48,673 nt of DNA, taken from positions 1 to 48,673 of the forward strand of contig JAJFVC010000083.1 in NCBI GenBank assembly GCA_021372005.1, given 5' to 3'. The translations under genes and the position numbers were made by a program. Each line of letters starts with the position of its first letter. Position 1 is the first letter of the stretch. This document shows, piece by piece, positions 41,433-48,673 of this stretch. The stretch is from Planctomycetaceae bacterium. GTDB taxonomy: Bacteria; Planctomycetota; Planctomycetia; Pirellulales; Thermoguttaceae. Below the pieces are notes generated by a model. The model made no database searches. It had not been told where the DNA came from and saw nothing but the letters and a program-made list of their open reading frames with translations.

Positions 41433-44243
41433 GTGAAACAGGGTAAAACACTTCCGCCGGACGCCAGTCGCTACGTGGTGGGGTTCGATTTGGGAACCAC
41501 CAACTCGGCGGTGACGTATGTCGACACGGCCGAGGCTCCTGGGCAGATCCGCACGCTGGCGATTCCGCAGTTGGTCGCGCCCGGTCAGGTCGAGGCTCGG
41601 GACACGCTGCCGTCGTTTCACTATCAGCCGGCCGCGGGCGAGCTGTCGGCTGGGGCGTTGCGATTGCGATGGCAGACGAGCGATCCGAACTATGCGGTCG
41701 GATTTTTCGCGCGCGATCATGGGGCGATGACTCCCGGCCGGTTGATCGCATCGGCTAAGTCGTGGCTCTGTCATTCGGGCGTGGACCGCACGGCCGCGTT
41801 GTTGCCGTGGCAGGGGGCGGACGGCGTCGAACGATTGTCGCCGGTCGAGGTCAGCGCGAGATATTTGGGCCACGTGCGAAACGCTTGGAACGCACAATTT
41901 CCACGGGAGCCGTTGGAGCGGCAGGATTTCGTGCTGACGCTGCCGGCCTCGTTCGACGAGGTGGCCCGCGAGTTGACGGTCCGCGCGGCCGCGGCGGCGG
42001 GATTGCCGCGCGTGGTGTTGATCGAAGAGCCGCAGGCGGCGTTTTATTCCTGGATCTACGACCACGCCGGCGATTGGGAACAAAAGGTGTCGCCGGGCCA
42101 GAAGATTTTGGTGTGCGACATCGGCGGCGGCACGTCCGACTTCACGTTGATCCGCGTCCGCGGCGATCGGCAAGGCAAGGTGCAGTTTCATCGCGTGGCG
42201 GTCGGCGATCATTTGATCCTGGGCGGTGACAATTTCGATCTGGCGCTGGCCCGATTCATCGAACAAAAGTTGGGGCGGCTCGAACCGCGTCAATGGTCGA
42301 CATTGGTCCGCGTGTGTCGGTCGGCAAAGGAGACGCTGCTGGGGCCCGACGCGCCCGAGCGCATGACGATCTATTTGCCCGGCGGCGGATCGCGGCTGCT
42401 GGGCGGCGGACTGAACGTCGAGGTGACGCGGTCGGAGGTCTGCGACTTGCTGGTCGACGGTTTTCTGCCTCGCGTGGACTTGGAGGAAAAACCGGCGGGG
42501 CGACAGTCGGGTTTTCAAGAGTTTGGGCTGCCGTTCGCGCCCGATCCGGCGATTACGCGGTATTTGGCGGCGTTTTTGACCGCGCATCGCCATGTGGCCA
42601 TCGACGAAACCGAGCCGACGACGGACCACGATCCGGCCCGGCCCGACCTCGTGCTGTTCAACGGCGGCGTGTTCGAGTCGCCGCGACTGCGAGAGCGGAT
42701 GTTGGAGTCGTTCGAGCATTGGTTTGGCGAGCGGCCGACGCTGTTGGACAACGGGCGGTTGGATTTGGCCGTGGCGCGCGGGGCGGCGTATTACGGCATG
42801 GTGCGTCGCGGGCAAGGCGTGCGGATCGCGGCCGGCCTGGCCCGGACGTATTACGTAGGTGTCGAATCGTCGGGCTCTTCTTCCACCTCTCCTCTGGCGG
42901 TGTGCGTGTTGCCGGCGGGCGTCGAGCCGGGGCAAGACATCGTGCTCAAGGAGCCGCAGTTCAAGTTGTTAGTTTCGGAGCCGGCCGAGTTTCCGCTGCT
43001 GGTGTCGAGCACGCGGCTGACCGACAAGCCGGGCGAGGTGGTGACGGTCGATCGCGAGCAGTTGACGCCGCTGCCGCCGATGCGCACGGTGTTGCGGACT
43101 CGCAAACGCGAGGCGTCCGAAACGGTCGCGGTCGATCTGCACGCCCGATTGACCGAGATCGGCACGCTGGAGCTTTGGTTGGGCGAGCTGGCCGGGCGGC
43201 GGCGTTGGCGGCTGGAGTTCGACGTTCGCTCGACGACGCAAACGGACATCGCCGCACACCAATCGCAGGCCGAGGGCGAGGGAATTTTGGACGAGGCGGC
43301 GTGGACGGCCTGCCAAACGCTCGTCGACTGTTGTTTCGGGCCCGAGGGGACGGACAAACCGGAAGGACTCGTCAAACGGTTGTCGGCGACGGCGGGCATG
43401 AGCCGCGGGCAGTGGCCGACGTCGTTCTGCCGACGGCTGTGGGAATCGCTGATGGCCGTGGAGTCGGGCCGCCGACGCAGCGCCGCCCATGAGGCCCGGT
43501 GGCTGAATCTGCTGGGATTTGCGTTGCGGCCGGGCTACGGGCTTGCGGTCGACGATTGGCGCGTCGCGCAGACGTGGACCGCGCTGCAAAACAAGTTTGC
43601 CCACGCGTCGGCCAATGTGCGGCTGGAAGGCTGGGTGCTTTGGCGGCGGATCGGCGGCGGACTGGCGGCCGGTCAACAGCAGGCGCTGGCCGATCCGCTG
43701 TTGGGGCCGATCCGCAGCCTGCATCGGCAGTTGACCACCGGGCGCGGCGGCAGCGATTTCAGTTTTTCGATCCCTGAGACCGCCGAGATGTGGCGATTGC
43801 TGGGCTCGCTCGAATTGCTTTCGGCGGAGACGAAGTCGCAACTGGGCGGCATGGTGCTCGACATGCTGCCAAAACGCAAAATGGAGCCGGTCCGCTCGGC
43901 GATGGTGTGGGCCGTGGGGCGACTGGGCGCGAGGACGCCGTTGTACGGACCGTTGAACGCCGTCGTGCCGGCGCAGACCGTCGCCGCATGGGTCGAACGG
44001 CTCATGGCCGCGTCGTCGTGCGACGTGGAACGCTCGCTGGCCGTGATGCAGTTGGCCCGGCGGACCGACGATCGTTACCGCGACCTGCCGGAAAAATTGC
44101 GTGCGGAGGCGGCCGGCTGGCTCGGCGGGACGTCGGCCCCGAGCCACTTCGCCGAACTGATCCGTCGCGGCGGCGCGTTGGACGACGAAGAGCAAGGGCT
44201 GGTGTTCGGTGAATCGCTGCCCGTGGGATTGCGAATCACATGA
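41433..44243 (+). CDS. Large Hsp70/DnaK-like protein with C-terminal DUF3731-type region
   Basis: 936 aa; GTG start. The N-terminal ~420 residues carry Hsp70 ATPase signatures: VVGFDLGTTNSAVTYVDT, VLTLPASFDEVARELTVRAA, VVLIEEPQAAFYSWI, LVCDIGGGTSDFTLIRV. The usual substrate-binding domain is followed or replaced by a long region (about 520-936), rich in Arg/Trp (RWLNLLGFALRPGYGLAVDDWRVAQ), matching the DUF3731 tail of large Hsp70-family proteins. It should be a cytoplasmic chaperone-like ATPase of uncertain client. Its stop overlaps the next start (ATGA), so it is translated together with the HI0933-type flavoprotein. Confidence 0.88.
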   Translation: MKQGKTLPPDASRYVVGFDLGTTNSAVTYVDTAEAPGQIRTLAIPQLVAPGQVEARDTLPSFHYQPAAGELSAGALRLRWQTSDPNYAVGFFARDHGAMTPGRLIASAKSWLCHSGVDRTAALLPWQGADGVERLSPVEVSARYLGHVRNAWNAQFPREPLERQDFVLTLPASFDEVARELTVRAAAAAGLPRVVLIEEPQAAFYSWIYDHAGDWEQKVSPGQKILVCDIGGGTSDFTLIRVRGDRQGKVQFHRVAVGDHLILGGDNFDLALARFIEQKLGRLEPRQWSTLVRVCRSAKETLLGPDAPERMTIYLPGGGSRLLGGGLNVEVTRSEVCDLLVDGFLPRVDLEEKPAGRQSGFQEFGLPFAPDPAITRYLAAFLTAHRHVAIDETEPTTDHDPARPDLVLFNGGVFESPRLRERMLESFEHWFGERPTLLDNGRLDLAVARGAAYYGMVRRGQGVRIAAGLARTYYVGVESSGSSSTSPLAVCVLPAGVEPGQDIVLKEPQFKLLVSEPAEFPLLVSSTRLTDKPGEVVTVDREQLTPLPPMRTVLRTRKREASETVAVDLHARLTEIGTLELWLGELAGRRRWRLEFDVRSTTQTDIAAHQSQAEGEGILDEAAWTACQTLVDCCFGPEGTDKPEGLVKRLSATAGMSRGQWPTSFCRRLWESLMAVESGRRRSAAHEARWLNLLGFALRPGYGLAVDDWRVAQTWTALQNKFAHASANVRLEGWVLWRRIGGGLAAGQQQALADPLLGPIRSLHRQLTTGRGGSDFSFSIPETAEMWRLLGSLELLSAETKSQLGGMVLDMLPKRKMEPVRSAMVWAVGRLGARTPLYGPLNAVVPAQTVAAWVERLMAASSCDVERSLAVMQLARRTDDRYRDLPEKLRAEAAGWLGGTSAPSHFAELIRRGGALDDEEQGLVFGESLPVGLRIT

Positions 44244-45481
44244 GCGATTTTGACGTGGTCGTCGTCGGAGGCGGACCGGCCGGCTTGATGGCGGCGGCCG
44301 AGTCGGCCCATCGCGGACGCCGGACGCTGCTGCTGGAAAAGAATCGCGAGCCGGGCATCAAAATCTTGATTTCCGGCGGCACGCGATGCAATTTGACCCA
44401 CGCGACCGATGCGCGCGGCATCGTCGAGGCGTTTGGGCCCAACGGTCGATTTCTGCACTCGGCGTTGGCGGCGCTTGGACCGCGACAGGTCGTCGAGCTG
44501 TTCGAGTCGGAGGGCATGCCGACCCGCACGGACCCGGACGGCAAGGTGTTTCCGGCCAGCGATCGGGCCTCGGACGTTCGAGCCGTGTTGGTCCGTCGGC
44601 TGCGACACAGCGGCGCGGAGCTGGCGACGAACGAGCCGGTGTTGGAGATCGCACGGAATGAGAACGGCTTTCGGCTGCAAACCGCGCGACGGACGATTTC
44701 GACGGACCGACTGATGTTGACCACGGGCGGACAATCGTATCCAGCATGCGGCACGAACGGCGACGGGTTTCGATGGGCGGCGTCGTTGGGTCACACGATC
44801 GTCGCTCTGCACACGGCCTTGGTTCCGCTGACCAGTCATGCCCGCTGGGTGCTGGATTTGCAGGGCATCGCGCTGCAGGACGTTTGGGTGGAGGTGGTCA
44901 ATCGAGAGGCGGAGCGAAAGTTCAAAAGCCTAGCGCGACGTCGCGGAGCCATGCTGTTTACGCATTTCGGAGTCTCGGGCCCCGCGCCGATGGATGTGAG
45001 CCATGCGGTCAGCGGCGAGGCCGATCCGTCGCAGTTGGTGTTGCGGTGTGATCTGCTACCGGAAATGTCGGAGTCGCAACTGGACGTTCAGTTGGCCGAG
45101 GTGTGTGTGGCGTCGGGCCGCCGCCGGGCCTGGACGCTGTTAGACGGTTGGCTGCCGCATCGCTTGGGTGAAACGCTGACCACGCTGGCGAAAATTTCGC
45201 CGGATCGGAACGCCGCCGAGTTGTCGAAAGCCGAACGTCGGCGGTTGGTTGGGTTGGCCAAGCGGCTGGACGTTCCGCTGTCGGGCACGATGGGGTTTCG
45301 CAAGGCCGAGGTGACCGCCGGTGGGGTGTCGCTTGCGGAGGTCGACTCGAAAACGATGGAAAGCAAACTCGTGCCGGGCCTGTTTTTTGCGGGCGAAGTG
45401 CTCGATTTGGACGGTCCGGTGGGAGGATATAATTTTCAGGCGGCGTTTAGCACTGGTCGATTGGCCGGCCGGTGCGTATGA
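44240..45481 (+). CDS. HI0933/BaiN-family NAD(P)/FAD-dependent oxidoreductase
   Basis: 413 aa, start overlapping the Hsp70 stop by ATGA. An N-terminal Rossmann dinucleotide site is clear: DVVVVGGGPAGLMAAAE with G10-x-G-x-x-G15. Family blocks follow: LLLEKNREPGIKILISGGTRCNLTHA, FGVSGPAPMDVS, and the C-terminal FAD strand FFAGEVLDLDGPVGGYNFQAAFSTGRLAG. BaiN-type members reduce unsaturated compounds; the physiological substrate of the HI0933 group is unknown. The protein is cytoplasmic. It is the middle gene of a three-gene run, with azoreductase after it. Confidence 0.92.
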   Translation: MSDFDVVVVGGGPAGLMAAAESAHRGRRTLLLEKNREPGIKILISGGTRCNLTHATDARGIVEAFGPNGRFLHSALAALGPRQVVELFESEGMPTRTDPDGKVFPASDRASDVRAVLVRRLRHSGAELATNEPVLEIARNENGFRLQTARRTISTDRLMLTTGGQSYPACGTNGDGFRWAASLGHTIVALHTALVPLTSHARWVLDLQGIALQDVWVEVVNREAERKFKSLARRRGAMLFTHFGVSGPAPMDVSHAVSGEADPSQLVLRCDLLPEMSESQLDVQLAEVCVASGRRRAWTLLDGWLPHRLGETLTTLAKISPDRNAAELSKAERRRLVGLAKRLDVPLSGTMGFRKAEVTAGGVSLAEVDSKTMESKLVPGLFFAGEVLDLDGPVGGYNFQAAFSTGRLAGRCV

Positions 45482-45519
45482 TTCCCCCCCTGCGAAACAT
45501 TCCATCGAGGAGGTCTCCC

Positions 45520-46131
45520 ATGGCTCGATTGCTTCATTTAGACGCCAGTCCACGCGGCGAACGATCCTTGTCGCGGCGGTTGACGCGGGAGTTTGTCGAG
45601 GGCTGGCTGCGATTGCATCCCGACGATTCGGTGGTTTATCGCGACGTGGGCCGTCAGCCCGTGCCACGCGTGACTGAGGCCTGGATCGAAGGGGCGTTCA
45701 ATCCGCCGGCGACGTGGTCGGCCGACGCGCGGGCGGCGACGCAAACCTCCGACTTGCTGGTCGACGAGTTTTTGGCGGCCGACCGCTACGTTTTTGGCGT
45801 GCCGATGCACAACTTCGGCGTGCCCTCGACGTTGAAAGCTTACGTGGATCAGATCGTGCGCGTGGGCCGGACCTTCACGCCGGAGGGACGCGGGTTGGCG
45901 ACCGGCAAGAGACTGCTGGTCCTGACGGCCCGCGGCGGCACGTATCCGCCGGGCAGCCCCACGGCGGCCTTCGATCTGCAAGAGCCTTGGCTTCGGACGA
46001 TTTTCGGGTTTATCGGCGTGACGGAGGTTCGGTTCATTCACGCCGAGGGGCTCAACGGCGGCGACGCCGCGCGGCAGGCCGGTCTGCAGTCGGCCCGAGA
46101 ACAGATGGCGTCACTGCTGAACGCTTGGTAG
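45520..46131 (+). CDS. FMN-dependent NADH:azoreductase-like flavoprotein
   Basis: 203 aa from the ATG at 45520, with GAGGAGGT seven bases upstream. The NAD(P)H dehydrogenase/AzoR flavodoxin-like fold is indicated by LLHLDASPRGERSLSRRLTREFVEGW, DRYVFGVPMHNFGVPSTLKAYVDQIVRVGRTF (FMN loop) and LLVLTARGGTYPPGS. Such enzymes reduce azo or quinone compounds with NADH. It follows the HI0933 gene by 38 bases and probably belongs to the same transcription unit, giving a pair of flavin enzymes downstream of the Hsp70-like gene. Exact substrate unknown. Confidence 0.9.
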   Translation: MARLLHLDASPRGERSLSRRLTREFVEGWLRLHPDDSVVYRDVGRQPVPRVTEAWIEGAFNPPATWSADARAATQTSDLLVDEFLAADRYVFGVPMHNFGVPSTLKAYVDQIVRVGRTFTPEGRGLATGKRLLVLTARGGTYPPGSPTAAFDLQEPWLRTIFGFIGVTEVRFIHAEGLNGGDAARQAGLQSAREQMASLLNAW

Positions 46132-46154
46132 GCCGGCAAGCGGATACGTCGATC

Positions 46155-46207
46155 AAGAAAAAGGCCCGCGGACCGCTGCAATCCGCGTGGAATGCAACGG
46201 TCCGCGG
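46155..46207 (-). terminator. Intrinsic terminator after the pseudopilin gene
   Basis: CCGCGGACCG (46166-46175) and CGGTCCGCGG (46198-46207) form a perfect 10-bp stem; the minus strand then reads GGCCTTTTTCTT. It terminates the minus-strand pseudopilin and faces the end of the azoreductase gene. Confidence 0.82.
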
Positions 46208-46250
46208 TTGAATCAACAGGCCGGATCGGATCGCCCCGAGTTCCCGCCTA

Positions 46251-46739
46251 TCAGCCCGACGTGGTGCCGGTGGAAGTGTAGTAGTCTTTCCAATTCGGGA
46301 AGAAATCGCCCGTCGAAGGGTTGTACAGCCAACCCGACGAGGTGTCATCCGCAGCCGCCTTGGCTTCCGTATCATTGGTCGCCGACGTGGTGGACAGTGT
46401 GTTGAGGCTGTTGAACGGGTTGGCGGGCACTTCACCTTGGAAGTACGGGCCGTAAGGATAGCTGGTGCCCGAGGTTCCGGTCTGACCGCTGACGTTGGTC
46501 GCCTTGGTCATCTGATCCGTGAAATTGGCCAACGTGGGGACGGTGCTGCTGTGATGCACCTTGTACATCTCGATCTGCGAACGAATCGTGTGCAGATTGA
46601 ACTTCAGCGAACTGAGTTTCGCATCGTTGGTCGACGACGAAAACTGCGGGATGATCGTCGCGGCCAACACGGCCATGATAATGACGACGATCAGCACTTC
46701 GATCAACGTAAACGCATCGCGACGACTGGCCCTACGCAT
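46251..46739 (-). CDS. Type II secretion/type IV pilus pseudopilin (GspG-like)
   Basis: 162 aa from the ATG at 46739 with GGAAGGAG upstream. The prepilin signal is RRASRRDAFTLIEVLIVVIIMAVLAATIIPQF: cleavage would be before F10, with E14 as the conserved +5 Glu. Ala instead of Gly precedes the cleavage site, a variation that may still be processed. The rest (SSTNDAKLSSLKFNLHTIRSQIEMYKVHH...) is a pilin helix followed by a Gly/Thr/Ser-rich, W-Y-containing C-terminus like GspG. It should assemble into a pseudopilus in the inner membrane/periplasm. No other secretion gene is nearby. A strong terminator lies at its 3' end. Confidence 0.88.
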   Translation of the reverse strand: MRRASRRDAFTLIEVLIVVIIMAVLAATIIPQFSSSTNDAKLSSLKFNLHTIRSQIEMYKVHHSSTVPTLANFTDQMTKATNVSGQTGTSGTSYPYGPYFQGEVPANPFNSLNTLSTTSATNDTEAKAAADDTSSGWLYNPSTGDFFPNWKDYYTSTGTTSG

Positions 46740-47260
46740 GACTTGCAAACTCCTTCCAAAAAACAGGGGGGGTGATCGGAAATGTTGCGGGGCGACCGCA
46801 AAACGGGTTCATTAATTCATACGTAGGTCGCGGTTTTAGGGACGTCAAGGAAATAAGTCGCCTGTTTTTGATCTTTCTTCGCAAAGCGCGGAGTGATTTG
46901 GCCCGGGTCGGTCATAGTGGACCGAAAAGCGGCAAAATCGTTACGAACCAACCGTGGCGTGCTGGCGTTTTCTGGCACGAATTTGCGTATTTTTGCTAGG
47001 TCTGACAGTAAACATAAAACACCCAGTCTTTTTTTGTATCCTAACTCAAGCAATCTTCCTAAATAGACGATAGCGACAAGGATACGGCATACAAAGACGA
47101 TGGATGCGGTGTGTACGCATGTGGTATCGGGAAGGTAAACGGGGTCTTGCTGGTAATTACGCTAATGTGCGTTGTGTGGGTAGGCCGAATAAACAGTAAA
47201 GGCGGATTCCGCCGATAGACCAGCCCAATCCGGTTTCGTGATGCTTGAAGGAGGCATGCA
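46740..47260. other. 521-base divergent region before the YTV gene
   Basis: It contains the ribosome site of the pseudopilin and a long leader for the YTV gene. A TTGACG-like -35 lies at 46848-46843 (minus) without a good -10. A near-palindrome GGCGGATTCCGCC lies around 47201-47213. The stretch is AT-richer than the genes beside it. I see no ORF with a ribosome site and no confident promoter. Confidence 0.4.
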
Positions 47261-48673
47261 ATGAAGAGGTTTTTAGGAGTGCCGCTGTTGGCAGTGGCGC
47301 TGCTGGCCCTCGCGGTAAGCACAGCGGATGCGTGCTACTGCGGCGCTGCACGGTTCCGATGCTGCAAGCGAGCTTGCTGCACGACAGCCGATTATGCAGA
47401 GTGCAAGCAGCAGTGCTACACGGTCATGAAGACCTGCAAGGAGGTCGTGTACGAGAAGCGGGAGTACACCTGTTACAAGACCTGCTACGAGCGGGTTTGC
47501 GAACAGAAAGTGATCAACTGCGTGAAGTACGTGCCCGAGACCTGCTATCGGGAATGCACCTACACGGTGTGCAAGCCGGTGTGGGAGACTCGGACGAAGG
47601 AGATCTGCTACACGGTGTGCAAGCCGGTGTGGGAGACGAAGTCGAAGGAGATTTGCTACACGGTATGCAAGCCGGTTTGGGAAACCCGAACCAAGGAGAT
47701 TTGCTACACGGTGTGCAAGCCCGTTTGGGAAACCTACACGAAGGATTATTGCTACACGGTGTGCAAGCCCGTTTGGGAAACCCGAACCAAGGAGATTTGC
47801 TACACGGTGTGCAAGCCGGTGTGGGAGACGAAGTCGAAGGACGTCTGCTACACGGTGTACAAGCCGGTGTGGGAGACTCGGACGAAAGAGTATTGCTACA
47901 CGGTGTGCAAGCCGGTGTACGAGACTCGCGAGAAAGTTTGCCAATACACGGTGTGCAAACCGGTTTGGGAAACCCGAACGAAAGAAGTCTGCTACACGGT
48001 GTGCAAGCCGGTGTATGAAACCTGTGAGCGCGAAGTGTGCTACTCGGTGTGCAAGCCGGTGACCTGTGTGAAGACGATCAAGGTTTGCTCGGGTCATTGG
48101 GAGACTCGCTGCAGCGTTCCGTGCTGTGAGCCGGCCAACGCCTGCGATCCTTGCAACGCCTGCTGCGCTGCGGTGAAGCAGTGCCGCGTTTGGGTTCCTT
48201 GCATCGAAGAGCGTCAGATCGAGTGCACCAAGTATGTGCGCGAGACCTGCGTCAAGAAGGTGCCCTACACGGTGTGCCGCATGGTGCCCGAGCAACGCGT
48301 CAAGACCTGCACCTATCAGGTTTGCACAATGGTTAAGGAGCTCTGCGAGAAGCGGATTCCTTATACGGTCTGCAAGATGGTGCCCGAGCAACGCGTCAAG
48401 ACCTGCACCTACCAAGTGTGCAAGATGGTGCCCGAGCAACGCGTCAAGACGGTGTGCTGGAAGGAATGCCACATGGTCCGCGAGAATCGTGTGAAGACTT
48501 GCACCTACCAAGTGTGCAAGATGGTGCCCGAACAACGCGTCAAGACCTGCACCTACCAAGTGTGCAAGATGGTGCCCGAGCAACGCGTCAAGACGGTGTG
48601 CTGGAAAGAGTGCCACATGGTCCGCGAGAATCGTGTGAAGACTTGCACCTACCAAGTGTGCAAGATGGTGCCC
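47261..48673 (+). CDS. Cysteine-rich YTV-repeat surface protein (cut by window edge)
   Basis: 471 codons, open to the last base, so the true protein is longer. The ATG at 47261 has GAAGGAGG eight bases upstream. Residues 1-24 are a signal peptide (MKRFLGVPLLAVALLALAVSTADA). The protein then becomes extremely Cys-rich. From 47561 come eleven 16-residue units of the type YTVCKPVWETRTKEIC (the last one degenerate). A spacer (CCEPANACDPCNACC) follows, then from about 48263 a second family of 16-residue units CKMVPEQRVKTCTYQV alternating with CHMVRENRVKT. This is the YTV family described from Rhodopirellula. Regular cysteines suggest a disulfide-linked wall or surface layer. The antisense frame over the repeats is an artefact. 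Confidence 0.9.
   Translation, partial: MKRFLGVPLLAVALLALAVSTADACYCGAARFRCCKRACCTTADYAECKQQCYTVMKTCKEVVYEKREYTCYKTCYERVCEQKVINCVKYVPETCYRECTYTVCKPVWETRTKEICYTVCKPVWETKSKEICYTVCKPVWETRTKEICYTVCKPVWETYTKDYCYTVCKPVWETRTKEICYTVCKPVWETKSKDVCYTVYKPVWETRTKEYCYTVCKPVYETREKVCQYTVCKPVWETRTKEVCYTVCKPVYETCEREVCYSVCKPVTCVKTIKVCSGHWETRCSVPCCEPANACDPCNACCAAVKQCRVWVPCIEERQIECTKYVRETCVKKVPYTVCRMVPEQRVKTCTYQVCTMVKELCEKRIPYTVCKMVPEQRVKTCTYQVCKMVPEQRVKTVCWKECHMVRENRVKTCTYQVCKMVPEQRVKTCTYQVCKMVPEQRVKTVCWKECHMVRENRVKTCTYQVCKMVP
47561..48088 (+). repeat. Eleven tandem 48-bp repeats (YTV type 1)
   Basis: Each 48-bp unit encodes YTVCKPV(W/Y)ET..K..C with a conserved 16-residue period; the DNA is almost identical between units, with the eleventh unit at 48041 degenerate. 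The period is exact over 528 bp. Confidence 0.92.
48263..48673 (+). repeat. Second repeat block of the YTV protein
   Basis: Units encoding MVPEQRVKTCTYQVCK and KECHMVRENRVKTCTYQV repeat with nearly identical codons in long stretches of more than 100 bp. The block reaches the window edge, so its copy number is unknown. Confidence 0.85.

Noticed and set aside
41058-42935. Minus-strand frame of 625 residues
   Set aside because: It is antisense to the Hsp70-like gene; only its last 74 residues, starting at 41282, have a ribosome site and look like a protein.
47273-48655. Antisense frame of 460 residues in the YTV gene
   Set aside because: It arises because the 48-bp repeats leave all frames open; there is no ribosome site and composition is repetitive.
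47561-48673. CRISPR array
   Set aside because: The repeats are contiguous coding units of 48 bp with no spacers and encode the YTV protein in frame.

Overview
The window reads as chromosomal DNA of a high-GC bacterium, most likely a planctomycete. The strongest clue is the cysteine-rich YTV-repeat protein at the right edge, a family described from Rhodopirellula/Pirellula. Also consistent are the many long secreted or membrane-anchored proteins without firm families, a pseudopilin with an Ala-Phe processing site, and the mix of GTG and ATG starts. There are no rRNA genes, phages, transposases or CRISPR arrays. The one tRNA is tRNA-Pro(UGG). Both ends cut through a gene: a GH57 enzyme on the left and the YTV protein on the right.

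Layout. 1-6000 (minus): a glycogen/alpha-glucan cluster, glgA - GH57 - galT-like - GH57. 6573-9174 (plus): a DUF11 lipoprotein and a stand-alone LigD-type phosphoesterase. 9244-13596 (minus): a membrane-anchored protein, tyrS, ispD and a secreted HEAT-like protein. 13892-19621: purQ, a small protein, a Wzz-like protein (minus), trpF, ahcY and a DUF1015 protein. 19660-21739: a parABS segregation locus with three parS-like sites directly upstream of parA and parB. 21858-24720: tRNA-Pro followed by a lower-GC stretch with a PEP-CTERM-like secreted protein and a membrane protein. 24721-29998: a membrane pseudokinase, a NUDIX hydrolase, an HD-GYP protein and a response regulator. 30243-34329: ispE, a spoVG with an inserted zinc ribbon, an ExeA-like ATPase and a CpsD-like ATPase. 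34639-38541: a class IV aminotransferase, a secreted hydrolase, two tandem Cys/Pro-rich lipoproteins and a GNAT/FemAB-like protein. 38987-46739: ferredoxin, apbE, a DedA protein, a small protein, an Hsp70-like/HI0933 flavoprotein/azoreductase run and a pseudopilin. 47261-end: the YTV protein.

Two intergenic regions each hold a complete small transcription unit without an ORF: a sigma70-like promoter, a structured stretch and an intrinsic terminator. They lie at about 34340-34552 (minus, ~180 nt RNA) and 38624-38772 (plus, ~115 nt RNA), and are the best candidates for undescribed RNAs. Other notable points are the zinc ribbon inside SpoVG, five copies of a dispersed palindromic element (two of them read in frame inside the pseudokinase), several families of short G/C-run repeats between genes, and an 11-bp repeat of the tRNA-Pro 3' end beyond the PEP-CTERM gene.

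Functional links: glgA, GH57 and galT-like genes for storage glucan; ispD and ispE for the MEP isoprenoid route; parABS for chromosome segregation; HD-GYP plus receiver for signalling, probably through c-di-GMP; Wzz-like, ExeA-like, CpsD-like and GNAT proteins for surface polysaccharide; YTV, lipoproteins, DUF11 and PEP-CTERM proteins for the cell surface. All functions are inferred by reading motifs; no database search was run.
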